64,000 nt of DNA, taken from NCBI GenBank assembly GCA_001599595.1, contig BCHH01000012.1:127543-191542 (forward strand), given 5' to 3'. A program made the position numbers and the translations under genes. Of the stretch, positions 45,698 to 57,433 are shown in pieces; position 1 is the first letter of the stretch; each line of letters begins with the position of its first letter. The notes beneath the pieces were generated by a model. It searched no databases, had not been told where the DNA came from, and saw nothing but the letters and a program-made list of their open reading frames with translations. The DNA comes from Beverwykella pulmonaria. Taxonomy: Eukaryota > Ascomycota > Dothideomycetes > Pleosporales > Melanommataceae.

Positions 45698-46218
45698 GCC
45701 AGGCAGGCGGCTACGTACTGCCGTATCGACTACCAAGGCTTCTGCGCGAAATGGTACGGTGTGGGTGAGCAGGTGGCGGAATGGAGCAGAGCACAAAACC
45801 CTCGAGCCGGCGCGTTGTCGCAGAGAGGTTGGAAGCAGCACGCGCGACGGCACGCGTCTCGTTGGTGCGGCTCAGCCCTACAGTGGAGGGCCCGGCGCCA
45901 GCGGACCTTGCAAGCAAATGCTTGGCTCGCGGCCCTCCGAAACAAATGTTGACGCCCCGGCAAGCCAACACTTCCAGCACGTCCAGCGCCGTCCACCATC
46001 CCCCATCCCAACCTCACCGTCCCGGCTGCTGCACCTTGTCCTCTCGCGCCCACGCGACACCCAATTCCCCGCGCATCTCCCAGGGCCCCTATCGCCGGCA
46101 TCGCGGCATGGCCAGCACCGTCTAAGCTTCACGTGGCGTTTTTCCATTTCTCGCATCGAGGAGAGGAGACCACTTTTGTTCGGCACCCCTCGCTGTTCCT
46201 CACCACAACACCCTCACC
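45698..46218. promoter_or_regulatory. Divergent promoter of HAT1 and the ZIP transporter
   Basis: 521 bp between divergent starts. Several overlapping ORFs cross it but none has motifs. No specific sites assigned. Confidence 0.45.
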
Positions 46219-47654
46219 ATGTGGGACGGCCTCTTGATGCTGCTCACGCTGAGCACCATCATGGCCATTGCGTAAGTGCTCCGCGTCTCCGCCGTGTCGA
46301 CCCCCGGAGGTCCCTCTGACCGCCGCCCAGCTCCTTCCTTGCCGGCCTCCTCCCGCTCTCCTTTGCCCTCTCCCCGCGGCAGCTGCGCATCATCACCTTC
46401 CTCGGAACCGGCGTGCTCGTGGGCACGTCGCTCATCGTCATCATCCCCGAGGGCATTGAGACCATGTACAGCGCCGGCCGCCAGGGGCACGCCCACGCCC
46501 ACGACCACCGCACCCCTCCCATCAAGATCGCCGCCGTTGCCGGCCAACAAAAAGGCCTGAAAGCCCCCATGGAGTTTGCGCCCATGGAGCGATCCGAGGC
46601 CGTACACAAAGATGCCATACGAGGACGCGCCCTCAGGGCCTCGATGCCGGACATCATCGTTAGGAGAAGCCCCGACCCGGCGCGGAGCAAGGAGGACAAG
46701 CAGAAGCCCGACGACAAGGAGAAACCCGACGACAAGAAGCCTCAGCCACAGGAGGGCGGCGACGACGACTCGACAGAGGGCCACATAGAAGGGCACACGC
46801 GGGTCCATGGGCCCACAGACGAAGCGGAGGAGGCCCATGACGAGGATACCCGAGACCCGCACGCGTACATTGGCGTATCGCTCATCTTGGGCTTTATCCT
46901 CATGTTCCTCGTGGACCATCTGCCTGAAGCGCTCTCGCCGACCAAGCCAAAGTACCAGTCGATGCACATCTCCCTCTCGAATCTGTCCAGGGGACCGCAC
47001 AATTCGTCTGCCGTGAGTCTCAATGGCATGAGTACGTCTCCGCCTCCCGGCCTAGAGCCAGCACCCCTGCCCAGGTCTTCCGCCACGACTATTGGCCTCG
47101 TAATCCACGCCTGTGCGGATGGCATCGCGCTAGGCGCCTCCTCCACGGCGCCGTCGACTTCGCTCTCTCTGGTCATCTTCTTTGCCATTATGCTCCACAA
47201 GGCGCCTGCAGCCTTTGGGCTGACGTCGGTTCTTTTGAAGCAGGGCCTTTCCAAGCGCACAGTGCGCACCCATCTTGTCTTTTTCAGCTTGGCTGCCCCT
47301 GCAGGCGCGCTGGTAACGTGGGCCATCGTCCACGCGCTAGGCCGTGCCCGGCTTGGCGGAGACGACGGCTTGACTTTTACGACCGGGTGGGTCTTGCTAT
47401 TCTCTGGAGGCACTTTCCTGTACGTACTCACTTCTGTCCCTTTCTGGCCTGCTACAGGCACTGACTAGGATAGATATGTCGCAATGCATTCAATGACCTC
47501 GGCCACGTCCAGCGCTCATACGCACGACGAGCCCACGGCGAATGGATACGCCGAAAGCCAGAGGAACAGGGATGGGTTGTCCAAATCCGACATTGCCATC
47601 GTCATGGCGGGCATGTTGTTACCGCTCATCACCCAAGTGGGACACGTTCACTGA
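46219..47654 (+). CDS. ZIP-family metal transporter, ZIP9/Atx2-like
   Basis: Three exons, join(46219..46271, 46331..47419, 47474..47654), 440 aa. An N-terminal membrane helix is followed by SFLAGLLPLSFALSPRQLR and TFLGTGVLVGTSLIVIIPEGIE, typical of the ZIP9/SLC39A9 subfamily that also holds yeast Golgi Atx2. A long hydrophilic loop has GHAHAHDH, a His cluster likely to bind zinc, then Lys/Asp-rich repeats (DDKEKPDDKKP). The transport core has VIHACADGIALGA and MLHKAPAAFGLTSVLL, the TM4/TM5 metal-site motifs. The last exon adds FLYVAMHSM and a terminal helix (VMAGMLLPLITQVGH). It probably moves Zn or Mn in Golgi or secretory membranes; the location is inferred from the subfamily. Confidence 0.92.
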
Positions 47655-48458
47655 GCGTGGCGTATCGTATCATCGGCGTTGCATAATTATAGATGAGTCG
47701 CTGGCCTTACACAACTTCGACCTGGGTAATTATTGGATGTGACCTTTTCCTTCTGGATGATACCATTTTTGGCTGTAGAATAATGATATTTTGGAGTTCG
47801 CGAGCATGGTACTCGGGTATGGATGATTGAGGGGTGCTTGTAAGATGGATATGTGGGAATGTAGATAGCTGAAAAGCCGGAGGATTTCGCATTTCGAATC
47901 TGCATTTTCACAAACTTCACTTCATCCCTCTCATGTTTATTTCTCGGCTCTTGGGCTTGTTCCAACATTTTGCGTACTTTATCTTTGGGCATGATATTCT
48001 TAATGGGTAAGAGGGCGGTGTGGGGGAATATTGCAAATTCGCAGTCACGTATGCCGTATATTGAAATCATACGCTAGCAAACGTAGTAAAATGAATTACC
48101 ACATATCTAGGGAAAATTATATCGATCACTGGTATCTCCCATCAAGGTCTTTGGGACCAACACGTCAACCAAAGCTAAGAGGAAGCAGTCAGTATTTAGA
48201 GCCACTTTTGGTTCCTTCCTCCTTCCTCCTTCGCTGTCGGTGTTGTTACCGCTCCTCTCCATGAAAGAGATTCGGCCTCGAGGAAAGCGTGTACCTCGGC
48301 CTCCTGCACGCCGTCAGAAAAAGGCCGTGGGCATTTCTCATATGCGCTGTTCCCTCTCTCTCTCTCTGTGGTTTTCAGTCCTGTCTCTTCCTACTTCTCT
48401 CTTGATTACCGAGCCTCCTTAATACACCTGAATTGCAACTCGATGGCTTTCAGCCATC
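47655..48458. other. Intergenic region with a CT tract
   Basis: 3' UTR of the transporter gene and sequence with no supported gene. Contains a (TC)n run at about 48353-48367. Confidence 0.4.
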
Positions 48459-48975
48459 ATGCGTGTCCTCAATACCATCGCTGCCCTCACAGCTCTCTCC
48501 AAGGCGTGGGCTTCGCCCTTGCCTCATCAGGCTCTTGTGTCCCAGGAGATCCCCCATTATGGAAATCCCCTCTTCCTAACCCATTCCTCCAATTCAACAC
48601 CACGCGCCAGGGACACCTAACGCCCGCCCGATCCCGATCCCCATCCACAGCACCAAAGCCACCATTCACAATACCTACAAAATAACACAATACTACTACC
48701 AGCACAGCCCTTCCATCAACAACAGCGTCATCGGCGAGGGACCAAATACCATCAAAGCTGTCATCGAACTCGGAGACCAGTGCGGGTAGGGGATGATGAC
48801 GAGTTGACTATGGAGAACTGCATGCAAACGTTTCGAGAACTCAGTAAGACATGCGGTGGGGATAGGGATGAAATATTCTTCTACTGTACGTCTATTTCTG
48901 TTTGATGGAGGGATTAGGAAAGATACCGATGTGGTGTGTAGCTGGAAGGGCGGAATCAGAGTGTGATGGAACGAC
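48459..48975 (+). pseudogene. Possible broken gene for a small secreted protein
   Basis: The ORF 48459-48620 (53 codons) begins with a good signal peptide, MRVLNTIAALTALSKAWASP. It stops at TAA before any cysteine. Further downstream, two frames carry protein-like pieces: one around 48700-48787 ending GDQCG, and a second around 48790-48895 with Cys-containing ELTMENCMQTFRELSKTCGG. The spacing of the Cys residues resembles fungal secreted proteins with a Cx(9)C pair near the C-terminus. I found no set of GT-AG introns that joins the pieces in frame. So it is either a multi-exon gene with unusual splicing or a decayed gene with a frameshift. Function unknown. Confidence 0.35.
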
Positions 48976-49497
48976 AATCAAGATCCAGCCGCCGCGCAGG
49001 TAAGTTCATGCCGCAACCCTATTCCGGCGACGATGTGGAGAGGCTGACTTCCTTTATGTAGTCCATGTTGTGTTGCGGGTCGTTGACAATATTGCTGGGT
49101 ATGTGGATGGTGATGCAGGGGACGGTGAGAAGTTCGAAGGGGCGGAGGACTGCATGTTGAGAGCGTTAGGGTGGTGACCTGATGCTATTTCTCTGATGTC
49201 AGTCGTCGTGTGTTAGATTGATCGATGCCGAGGTTGGTGTGTGGATTTAAGATGGAGTGTAGACGCAGTCAAGAGCTTGATAGCTATGAGAGAGTGGGTG
49301 GTGGCGGTGTAATGCTTGGGATGGTACGTATGTAAGTGCTTAACTTGAAGTACAAAACTGAGACTGTAAGCTCCAGGAGTGCTACCCCTCTCCACGCGAC
49401 TACTACTGTGGCTACAGAAGTGGGTTTGTAAGGTATGGTCCTTGACAGACTGTAAGGTATCGGCTAACGAGCGACATCCGATCGCCCTATCCTCCTC

Positions 49498-49668
49498 ATG
49501 TCCGACACCGAAGATAAGGAGACTGCGTGTTTGATCCAATTACTGGGTAAGCCTATCTCCGGAAACAAACGCAAGCGGGATCTTGGAGACATAGTCGCAT
49601 GGGGAGATCTAGAATACGAAAAAGAGGTATTTTCTAAGCTGGCAGACAGCTTAGGAGCGATGGTCTAA
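49498..49668 (+). CDS. Short ORF of 56 codons, unknown
   Basis: Opens with MSDTEDKETACLIQLLGKP and ends KLADSLGAMV. It has a basic NKRKR motif in the middle and balanced codon use, so it could be a real micro-ORF, or the N-terminal remnant of a longer nuclear protein, since nothing continues it downstream. A possible donor (GGGTAAGCC) lies inside, but no matching exon is visible. It is tail to tail with the Crinkler-like gene. Confidence 0.25.
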   Translation: MSDTEDKETACLIQLLGKPISGNKRKRDLGDIVAWGDLEYEKEVFSKLADSLGAMV

Positions 49669-49757
49669 AATAGCCTCCCTCCGTCGTTATTTTCTCTCCC
49701 TCCCTCCACCCTTTCCCATCTGCTCTCATCCCACCGTCCGCACCCGACATTCTATCC

Positions 49758-52086
49758 TCAATCTTCCGTTGCCGCCCTGGCTATCTCAATCGTGGGTACA
49801 AACATGACGTACTCCTCGAGGCTAGCCCATGAGCCAGCTGGCTTTCGATCCTTTGAACTCTTTAAGACTGATTTCCATACAGGTATCTTCAATATATCTT
49901 CATCATGCGTCAACAAAACTAAAACGTACTGGTAGTGAATCCTGACTCCTTTCAGGTTTCTGGGGATAGCGTTCTTGACCTGATTGAGTCCTTTGGCGAG
50001 GATGTCATGATTTGGGTGTACAGTAAACTGAAGGAAGATAATGTAGATGTCTACACCATTTTCCCGGTGCTTGCCTATGAAGAGAGCGGCATCCCAGCTT
50101 GCCCAATTCTGCGCGCAAGGAATGAGAAAGAGAATGGCCGGAGGGTCACCAGCCTGAAGATTCACCGCTTCTATCGCCTTTTTGAGTTCCTTCTTGGAAT
50201 ATAAGCTTCCATCGGTGTCCGTCCCGATAGAGATCCATCTGGGCGTTGATCGTTCACGCAAACCAGCCCATGGCATAGTTACAGCATCTGAGGAATCGGA
50301 TTCTGGATGCGGGCCGCCCTTCAAGCGTAACTTGTAGCACTTTGGCATTGCATTAGGATCTTTGTCTTGAAATTTCCGTAGAAACATGTTCTGAAATCGT
50401 TTCCTGGCGGCAACGCGAGTCTCAGGGTTGCGGTAGAGAACGGTCAGGGTCTCCCAATTATTTCTCCACCTCCGTTTCCCCTGAATATTAATAATGACCT
50501 CAGAAATGCGCGGGGTTGCAAACGTAATAATATACTTGTCGGTATACTCGTTGCGCCTCTCCATAGTGACTAGGGCACTTGGTATCTTTAGGTTTGTCCT
50601 AGTGTCGCAAATCAGATGTGCCTCGCCAGGCTCTTGACCACCCAATAGCATCCCTCTAATAAGATACGTTAGGTGCTCCTGTTGCTTCTGGTACCACTTG
50701 CAAAGAGTTCCTTTGTCTAAATAAGAAATAGCTTCTTTGCAATTAGTTTCGCAGCGTCGGAAATCTCTAGTCCATTCTTGATACATCCAATAGACAATGG
50801 ACCTGTCAAACTTCTGAACTCGGGACCTAGATCAGGTTGACTTAGTCAGCTAAAAACTAGTAAGACTTATCTGGAGATTTTGACGTACAATAGATAAACA
50901 ACCTCGTGACATGAAGGCTGTGATGCAATGAATTGACTGGCTTTGTTTTGCTTTCTCCATCCTCTCAAACGGTCCTGAGACGACAGGTTCGGCGAAGTTA
51001 CGACAATAATTCTGTCGCAGAAAGAGAAAGCGTTCAACGGATATACCTCAACACCGTCGGCGCTTACAAGCAGATAACATGGTTTACCATCATGGTACGT
51101 CAAAGCGTTATGGCCAAAGACTTCATGAACGCCATTGTCATCAAAGACGAGCCCTAGACATCCATTAACTGCCTCCCACTGGAGGATAACGCGCTGACCC
51201 TGGGCGATGAGGTAGAAGAGTAAGTATCCGACAAGCGCAACGCTCTTGCCTAGGTTATGGTTAGCTATGCAAACTAAGACATTAAGGGTAAGAATAAGCG
51301 TAAATACTCACCAATACCTGTATTTCCTATAACAACAAGTCGACTAGGAAAGGATTTGTCACGGAGTTGACTAATCAATTCCATCATCCATGGTTGAGCT
51401 AATAAGGTCTGCCCGATATCACTACCCAAAGGAGAATAAGGACGAGGAGGAGGCTCGGCCTTGATGTAACGAATCGTAATGGTGTTTGAGGCTGCTGCGT
51501 TACTGTACGCTTCGCGCAGATTGTCCACTGCTTGCTTTACTTTGGCATTATCGTTAACTATCATAGCTTTGCTGGCGTCCTGGAGGGTATTGCTGAGGGC
51601 TTCGCACGCTTCATTTAGCGTTGGATCGTTATCCTTAGGAAAGCTGAAAGATTCCTTAGTGTCGATTTCTTCCTCTCTACTAATGCCAAGGGTTTTGGCA
51701 TAGTTGTAGAATTCTTTCCACTGAGATGCAATACCGGCCGTCTCCCCTCCCGCCATCTCCCTTGCCAGCTTCGCGAGCCTCGTGCTAGTCACACTAGGCA
51801 GGTTGCATTCATTTTCGAAGAACCCCACATTGCCAGCTAGATCCACGAAGTCATCCCCTGAGATGCCTCCCGCTTTGAATTTCTCAAGGTTGTCACCTTT
51901 GAGCAGTTTCGGTCGATATTGTTGGATCCACTCAAGTAGCTCGTCCGAATCCCAGTCTTTTATCGTCTCGATTGCGGGCTCTGCCTGGCTGGCCTGCTTA
52001 GGGACATATTCTGGTTTCGATTTCTTTGCGGGTGTTGAGTGGCTATCCTGCTTGTGGTCATATTCTCGTTTCCTTGTGATGACCAT
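49758..52086 (-). CDS. Crinkler (CRN)-type effector-like protein
   Basis: Three exons, complement(join(49758..50826, 50889..51249, 51312..52086)), 734 aa. The N-terminus has a bipartite basic signal (KRE...KKSK, 6-24). A SAM-like helical region covers about 45-112 (WDSDELLEWIQQYRP, GISGDDFVDLAGNVGFFENE). Next come a helical spacer and a P-loop: the Walker A motif GNTGIGKS at 254-261 is split by intron 1. The C-terminal domain has WDAALF (Asp624) and, about 20 residues on, FLQFTVHPNHDILAKGL (Gln645, Thr647, His652). This D...QxT...H pattern is that of the REase-like nuclease domain of CRN/RHS-type proteins, which act in the nucleus of host or rival cells (knowledge of the family). There is no secretion signal at this start. 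It is intact and has no toxin-antitoxin-like partner. The domain assignment is by eye. Confidence 0.72.
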
Positions 52087-52613
52087 AGCGGTGGACAGGA
52101 CGGCACAGCGGCCAATAGGCGTAGCAAGTAGGTGGAAAGGAGAGATGGAGAGCACCAGCAGGTGTACGAAGCAGGTGCGGGAGTGGTAGTAGTGGGATAG
52201 GGAGTGGAATGAGAAGGCGCAACGGCCAACTAGTAGACGATGTTAGAGTCAGAGCTCTAATATGCGGAGATGAAGAGCGGCAAGATAGGCAGCAAACAAA
52301 GCGTGACATCACCAGGCACGCGGCTCGCAAAAAAGGCCGCACACCAAACCATACAAATAAGCCAAGACTCCAAAAACCTCCTAGGATGAGGGCAAAAGGG
52401 AAGCTGTAGCGTCACCTTGCGCAATAGCGTGTATGCAGCGGGATTCTCTGCTGCATGTAGGATGTTTTTGATATGGCAAGGTTTGCGGTGCGACTTAAAG
52501 AGGTGTTCGGACAGACCACAACCATTCCTTTGTCTCTTTTTCCTCTCACAGTCGCCTTCTGCACATGACCATGCACCTGTAAGGCTCAAATCATCTTGCT
52601 CTCCGTAGAGGTA

Positions 52614-54125
52614 TCATCGCCGCTCTACAGAGCTCCCCGTCTGCCCAACAGCGTTCGTGGTTTCCAGGGGTGCGATATTGATCTCAACTTCACCATTCCC
52701 ATCTTTTGTCTGTGCGGGCGTAGACTCCGGTTCTTCGTCATAGGCATCCCTTTGGACAGCGTCGCTGTGGGGCAATGGCGCAAAATGTGCCCTTCTAGCC
52801 CGCTTCTTGTCGAGTCGCCGCCGCCAGGGTTTATACAACAACACACTGAGTCCGCCGAACACGATGAAGGCTCCACATATTGCGCCGCCTAGCACCATGT
52901 TAACTACAATCGACTCACAACAATGATACAACTTACCAACGATATCCCAACTCTCTCCCAACCTCTCTACTCCATCCCAAAACTTACCCTCTGGCTCTGC
53001 AACATTGAGCGCCAAATTCAGAAACTGCACCACTCCAATCACCGTCGCAACAAAGACCGTAATAACCGTCAACACAATACTATAGTAACAGATCGCAATC
53101 GGGTCCCTCGCCAGCTGCGTACTTGTATACAGGCTCATCATCAGCGCGCCGTCCGTTGTATCTAACAAGCACATTCCCGCCGTAAAAAGTAGTGGGAACA
53201 GCAAGATAAGCCAGATCGATGTTCCCTTTGATGCTTGAATGGACGAGATGCCCAGAATGGCGATTTCGGAAGAAGTGTCGAAGCCAAGCCCGAATAGCAC
53301 GCCAAGGGGATACATTTTCCATGGCTTGTCGATGAGCTTGAACATGCGCTGCAGGATATTGAAAAGGAAGCCCGCGCCTTGGATTTTAAACTCTTGGTGC
53401 TCGGTTCCTGGCTCGCAAGCAATCAGTTTCTTCATCTGCACTATCAGCTTGTATAAAATGTAAAGATTCATGATCCCGAGCAGAAGTAAAAAGGTGGCCG
53501 AGACAGAGGTCCCGATGATTCCGCCGATGCGGGAGAAGCTGTCGAACTTGGAGGACACGGCTGCAGCGGTTCCAGCAACAACGAGAGAGGTGATGATGAC
53601 GATTGTAGAGTGCCCGAGCGAAAAGTACATGCCAACGGTCACGGGGCGTTGACCTGCGGCAATAAGACGGCGGGTCATGAGGTCGATGGCGGAGATGTGG
53701 TCTGCATCGAGGGCGTGGCGAAGACCGAGGGTCCAGGAGAGGATTGCAGTAGAGATCAAAGGCGTGTGGTAGTGCTGGGATGTATCAGAAGATGTTCACC
53801 TCCCTCAATCTTTTTGGTATAGCGATCATACCAATACTGCTCCTACTGCTGCCCAGGTAAACAGATTGATGGTAATGAGAGTTGTAATGATTGCCACAGC
53901 GGCAAAGGGCAGTTTGCTTAGGTAGGGAACGCGTGCGTGAGCTACAGATGCCTTCATCGAGAAATTCCTAAGAATTGACGGCTTCCCTTCTTCTGCTTCT
54001 GCAACCCCGTTATGAGATGAATGAGGTGGGTCTGCCATTTCCAGCCAACTAGCTAGCTTCTGGACACCCAGTGACTGTTGAGGTAAGGAGTGAATGAAGG
54101 AGGCTCTGGCGGAGTAGCCAGACAT
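52614..54125 (-). CDS. NiCoT-family nickel/cobalt transporter
   Basis: Three exons, complement(join(52614..52888, 52937..53774, 53832..54125)), 468 aa. Polytopic membrane protein with the family signature RHALDADHISAID (HX4DH, nickel-binding helix), then FSLGHSTIV, GLGFDTSSEIAILG and LFTAGMCLLDTTDGALM, all in the expected order. The last intron (48 nt, 52889-52936) has no stop and length divisible by three. Splicing restores the family motif DIVGGAICG, so I place it there; retention would insert 16 residues. The C-terminus is hydrophilic. These transporters import Ni2+ or Co2+, in fungi often to supply urease (family knowledge). The start at 54125 is the first in-frame ATG; MADPPH at 54038 is an alternative. 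Confidence 0.92.
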
Positions 54126-54369
54126 CCAAGACCGGAAGTAAGGTGTCACTGGGGTCGCTTCCGATCTTATATGAGTACCTGCAGGGCGCGTAGTGGGGGT
54201 GCCATGCCCTAAGATGCTCCGTTATCTCTTAGCAATGGCGGGGTAGCTTTTAGGACGGCGCGGGGGCATTACAAAGTTTCAATTGTCAACAACATGCTCA
54301 AGAACAATACAAGATTCTGATAGAGAGTTCGTATACAGATTTGGTACTACACAGTTTTGTATTGGAAAT

Positions 54370-56064
54370 CTACATCTTGGTGAAACAGAGTGAGGCATTC
54401 GTGCCTCCAAAGCCAAAGCTGTTGGACAGTGCCACTTTGACGTCCTTTTGCTGTGCTGTCTTGGCGACGTAGTTGCATTTGAAATCTTCTGGAGGGTCGC
54501 CGGGTTGTTCAAGATTGAGTGTTGGGGGAAGAGTGTTCTGTCTCGATTAGCATTTACTCCCTGCACTTCCACTTTGCACTCCTCATAGCTCACGTGATGT
54601 AGCGCTAGAACCGTGAAAACAGCCTCTACGCTCCCGGAGGCACCTAGAAGGTGCCCTATAGCTCCCTTCGTACTGCTGATGTTGATTTCAGACATTCGTT
54701 CTTTTCCGTCCTCTCCGAGAAGGAGATCTTTGATTGCACGGTTTTCTGCTGCATCGCCGAGAGGGGTACTTGTTGCGTGGGCATTGATGTAGTCGACGGA
54801 GCTAGGCTTGAGACTTGCATGTCGGAGCGCATGCTTCATAGCAAGAAACGGGCCGTGTCCGTCCTCGCGGGGAGCGGTCATGTGGTAAGCGTCGCTGGAG
54901 AGGCCGTAGCCGGAGACTTCAGCGTAGATTCTTGCGCCTCGTTTCTTTGCGTGTTCAAGTTCCTGGGTGCGTCAGCACCTGTACGTGTGTTCCAAAACAT
55001 TTCAATTAGAAATGGTGACTAGGAATGGCGACTAGGAAATTGGACTCACCTCGAGTACGACAACGCCAGCTCCTTCTCCAATGACAAACCCTGCCCTATT
55101 TCGATCAAATGGACGGCTCGCTTCTGTTGGCTTGTCGTTCCAGTTGGTTGCCAGACTCCTCGCTCTTGCGAACCCAGCAATGGCAAGAGGGTGGATGCAT
55201 GATTCTGCGCCACCTGCTACCATCACATCTGCATCACCGAATTGAATCAAACGAGCTGCATCACCAATGCTGTGGGCGCCAGTTGTGCATGCTGTGGTTG
55301 CTGCATGGTTCGGACCCTTCCCATATTAGCTTCGGCCGTCTCTGGTTTGCATGAGGACTAGGCCTAGAGACTAACCTTAAAGCCATATCGCATAGACACA
55401 TGGCCTGCGGCGAGATTGATCAGAAGACGAGGTACAAAGAGAGGGGTGACCTTTCTATAGCCCTGAAATATTCGTCAGTTTGTGAAATGCTGCGTCTGGA
55501 GGGAACTCTTACTCCTTTCTCAAACGCAACAGTGGTTTCGTAGACATCGTCCAGACTACCGATGCCAGAGCCCATATAGACACCCTACAGGGCTATTAGC
55601 ATATTACAAAAAGACATGTGGTGTACATCCCATACCGAGTTCTCTAGATCTTCTTCCTTAGACGGAGACCACTCTGCATCATTCAGAGCTTCTTCAGATG
55701 CAACCATCGCATACTGAGCAAAGCGAGCCATCCTTCGATCGTCCTATGAAGCCGTCAGTACCCTTTTCGTTTTGCGGTATCAATGTGCTAACTCCAGGAT
55801 TCAGCCACTCTTGAGCATTCCATCCTCCGCCCTCCTTGGTTCCCTCTTGAACCAGTCCAGCTATTTGGCTGGGTAGAGACGCAAATTGGGGCCCTTTATT
55901 TTTGATAGAAACGATACCGCATTGTCCGTCCAGAAGGCGTTTCCATGTTCGGCGAACGCCTGATTCAGTAAGCATTCCTCGCAAGATGTAACTGCGGGGT
56001 GAGGGACAGTACCTATTCCTAAAGGCGTCACGAGTCCGAGCCCTGTTACCACCACTCTTCGCAT
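54370..56064 (-). CDS. CEM1: Mitochondrial 3-oxoacyl-ACP synthase (KAS)
   Basis: Eight exons, complement(join(54370..54537, 54594..54962, 55050..55316, 55376..55462, 55513..55584, 55636..55743, 55793..55959, 56013..56064)), 429 aa. Condensing enzyme of type II (mitochondrial) fatty acid synthesis, making octanoyl-ACP for lipoic acid. Starts with [15 protein letters not shown]. The active-site Cys172 lies in [15 protein letters not shown], followed by the two histidines His313 ([11 protein letters not shown]) and His355 ([12 protein letters not shown]) with Lys350. The C-terminus [13 protein letters not shown] is conserved. It has no long presequence, so import may use the N-terminal basic residues or an upstream exon not seen. 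Six internal exons are all multiples of three. Very confident on family. Confidence 0.96.
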
Positions 56065-57433
56065 TGCATGGTTTTGATGAATAGTCGGGTAGATGGTTCA
56101 ACCGGAGGTGTGAGGCCAACATTGGAGCTTGAGCTATGGTCATGCGCTAGCCACATGTGGCGCTCTAGTGTGAGGCTTGTGCGATCATTTCTCGACCTCT
56201 CGACTTCCACTCTTCTTCACTCGTTCCACCCGACTCGTCACGCAAATTAAGGGTCTGTTTTTATCATGTTATCCTCCGAAATGCATTTCACGTGTGGCTT
56301 GCTTCTGACGTATGAACACAACGGTTCAACGGGAGATGCCTTTTAACTTTAGTGACGGGTGCGAACTTTCCGATAGGCGTCAATGATCATAATGTGTGCT
56401 CTTATGCACGCTTATTGATTCTAGTTGAGGTATCTAGTTGATGTGAGGATTGGATGCTACGTGGTACCTCGGGCTGACTCTGCCTGTAGACTCTAGAGTT
56501 CGCTCTAACTCCTATTAATATGAAGCTCTACGAAGTCCTAATCCAGAAAGATTTTATCATCCCGCATCCCGCATTCATTTTTTTGTAACATGGCTATTCG
56601 AATTTGAATCAGTAGGCAAGTTGTCACACACTAAGGACCTAGCTATGAGGGCGCAGACCGGTTGCGAGACGAAGCACTCCCACCAAACAATCCTCCACTG
56701 AACTACCAATATGACACGCCCGAAAAGGTTCAAGCTAGGCTTGTAGTATTGTCTGCGAGAGTCATCGAGTTTTGAGATGAACTTGGACGCATCGTTGCAA
56801 GACACGGCGCTGAAAGCAAAAATCAAAGGGGGGAAAATTGGAGCGACAGAATACGAGAATAATTATTCCTCAAAATCTTACCGAAGATGCTAAAGTTGCA
56901 CTCACCCGACTTCGTAGTCGGAAAGGAAGAGTGTACAAAACAATCTCTGTACCGCGGCTAGATCCAAAGAGCCCAACAAGCGTGGATGTCGGAGCCCTTG
57001 GGCGGCAGGTCGGGGGTAGTAGGTAAGCTCGGTTGCGTTCATCATGAAGTCAAGAAATCTCTGACATGAGTAGTACTTTCGTACGAGAGCACAAGCATGT
57101 AAATCCCAATTTTCAACACAGGTGTAGGACCTAATTCACAGGTGCCGATCATACATCAGCAGAATCGTTGTCACTTGCAAGATCCTGCAGTAAGTCCAGG
57201 ACCAAGAAGAGATGAGGTTGGCTTTGACGTGTGCGGGATTCGGGAGTGCCGACCCGGCCAATTGGCGCGAGCACGTCATCATCGCCAAGACTTGTATGGA
57301 TTCATGTTAGTGGCAGCTGCAGAGGGTGATTAAGAATGTTCACAATCATGACTCCACCCGATATGAACCCTCCCGGTCGCGCGCCCAGCAAGCTCTGCAC
57401 TTCAGACCGACCTCGCTCGAGACGCCCGGCCTC
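56065..57433. promoter_or_regulatory. Divergent intergenic region of KAS and MET2
   Basis: 1.37 kb between two divergent starts. No ORF in it shows motifs. It should contain both promoters and the MET2 leader; I assign no sites. Confidence 0.4.

Noticed and set aside
46200..47000. 266-codon ORF antisense to the ZIP transporter, and a second at 46742-47461
   Set aside because: Shadows of a GC-rich coding exon; no motifs, and the plus strand has clear ZIP signatures and introns.
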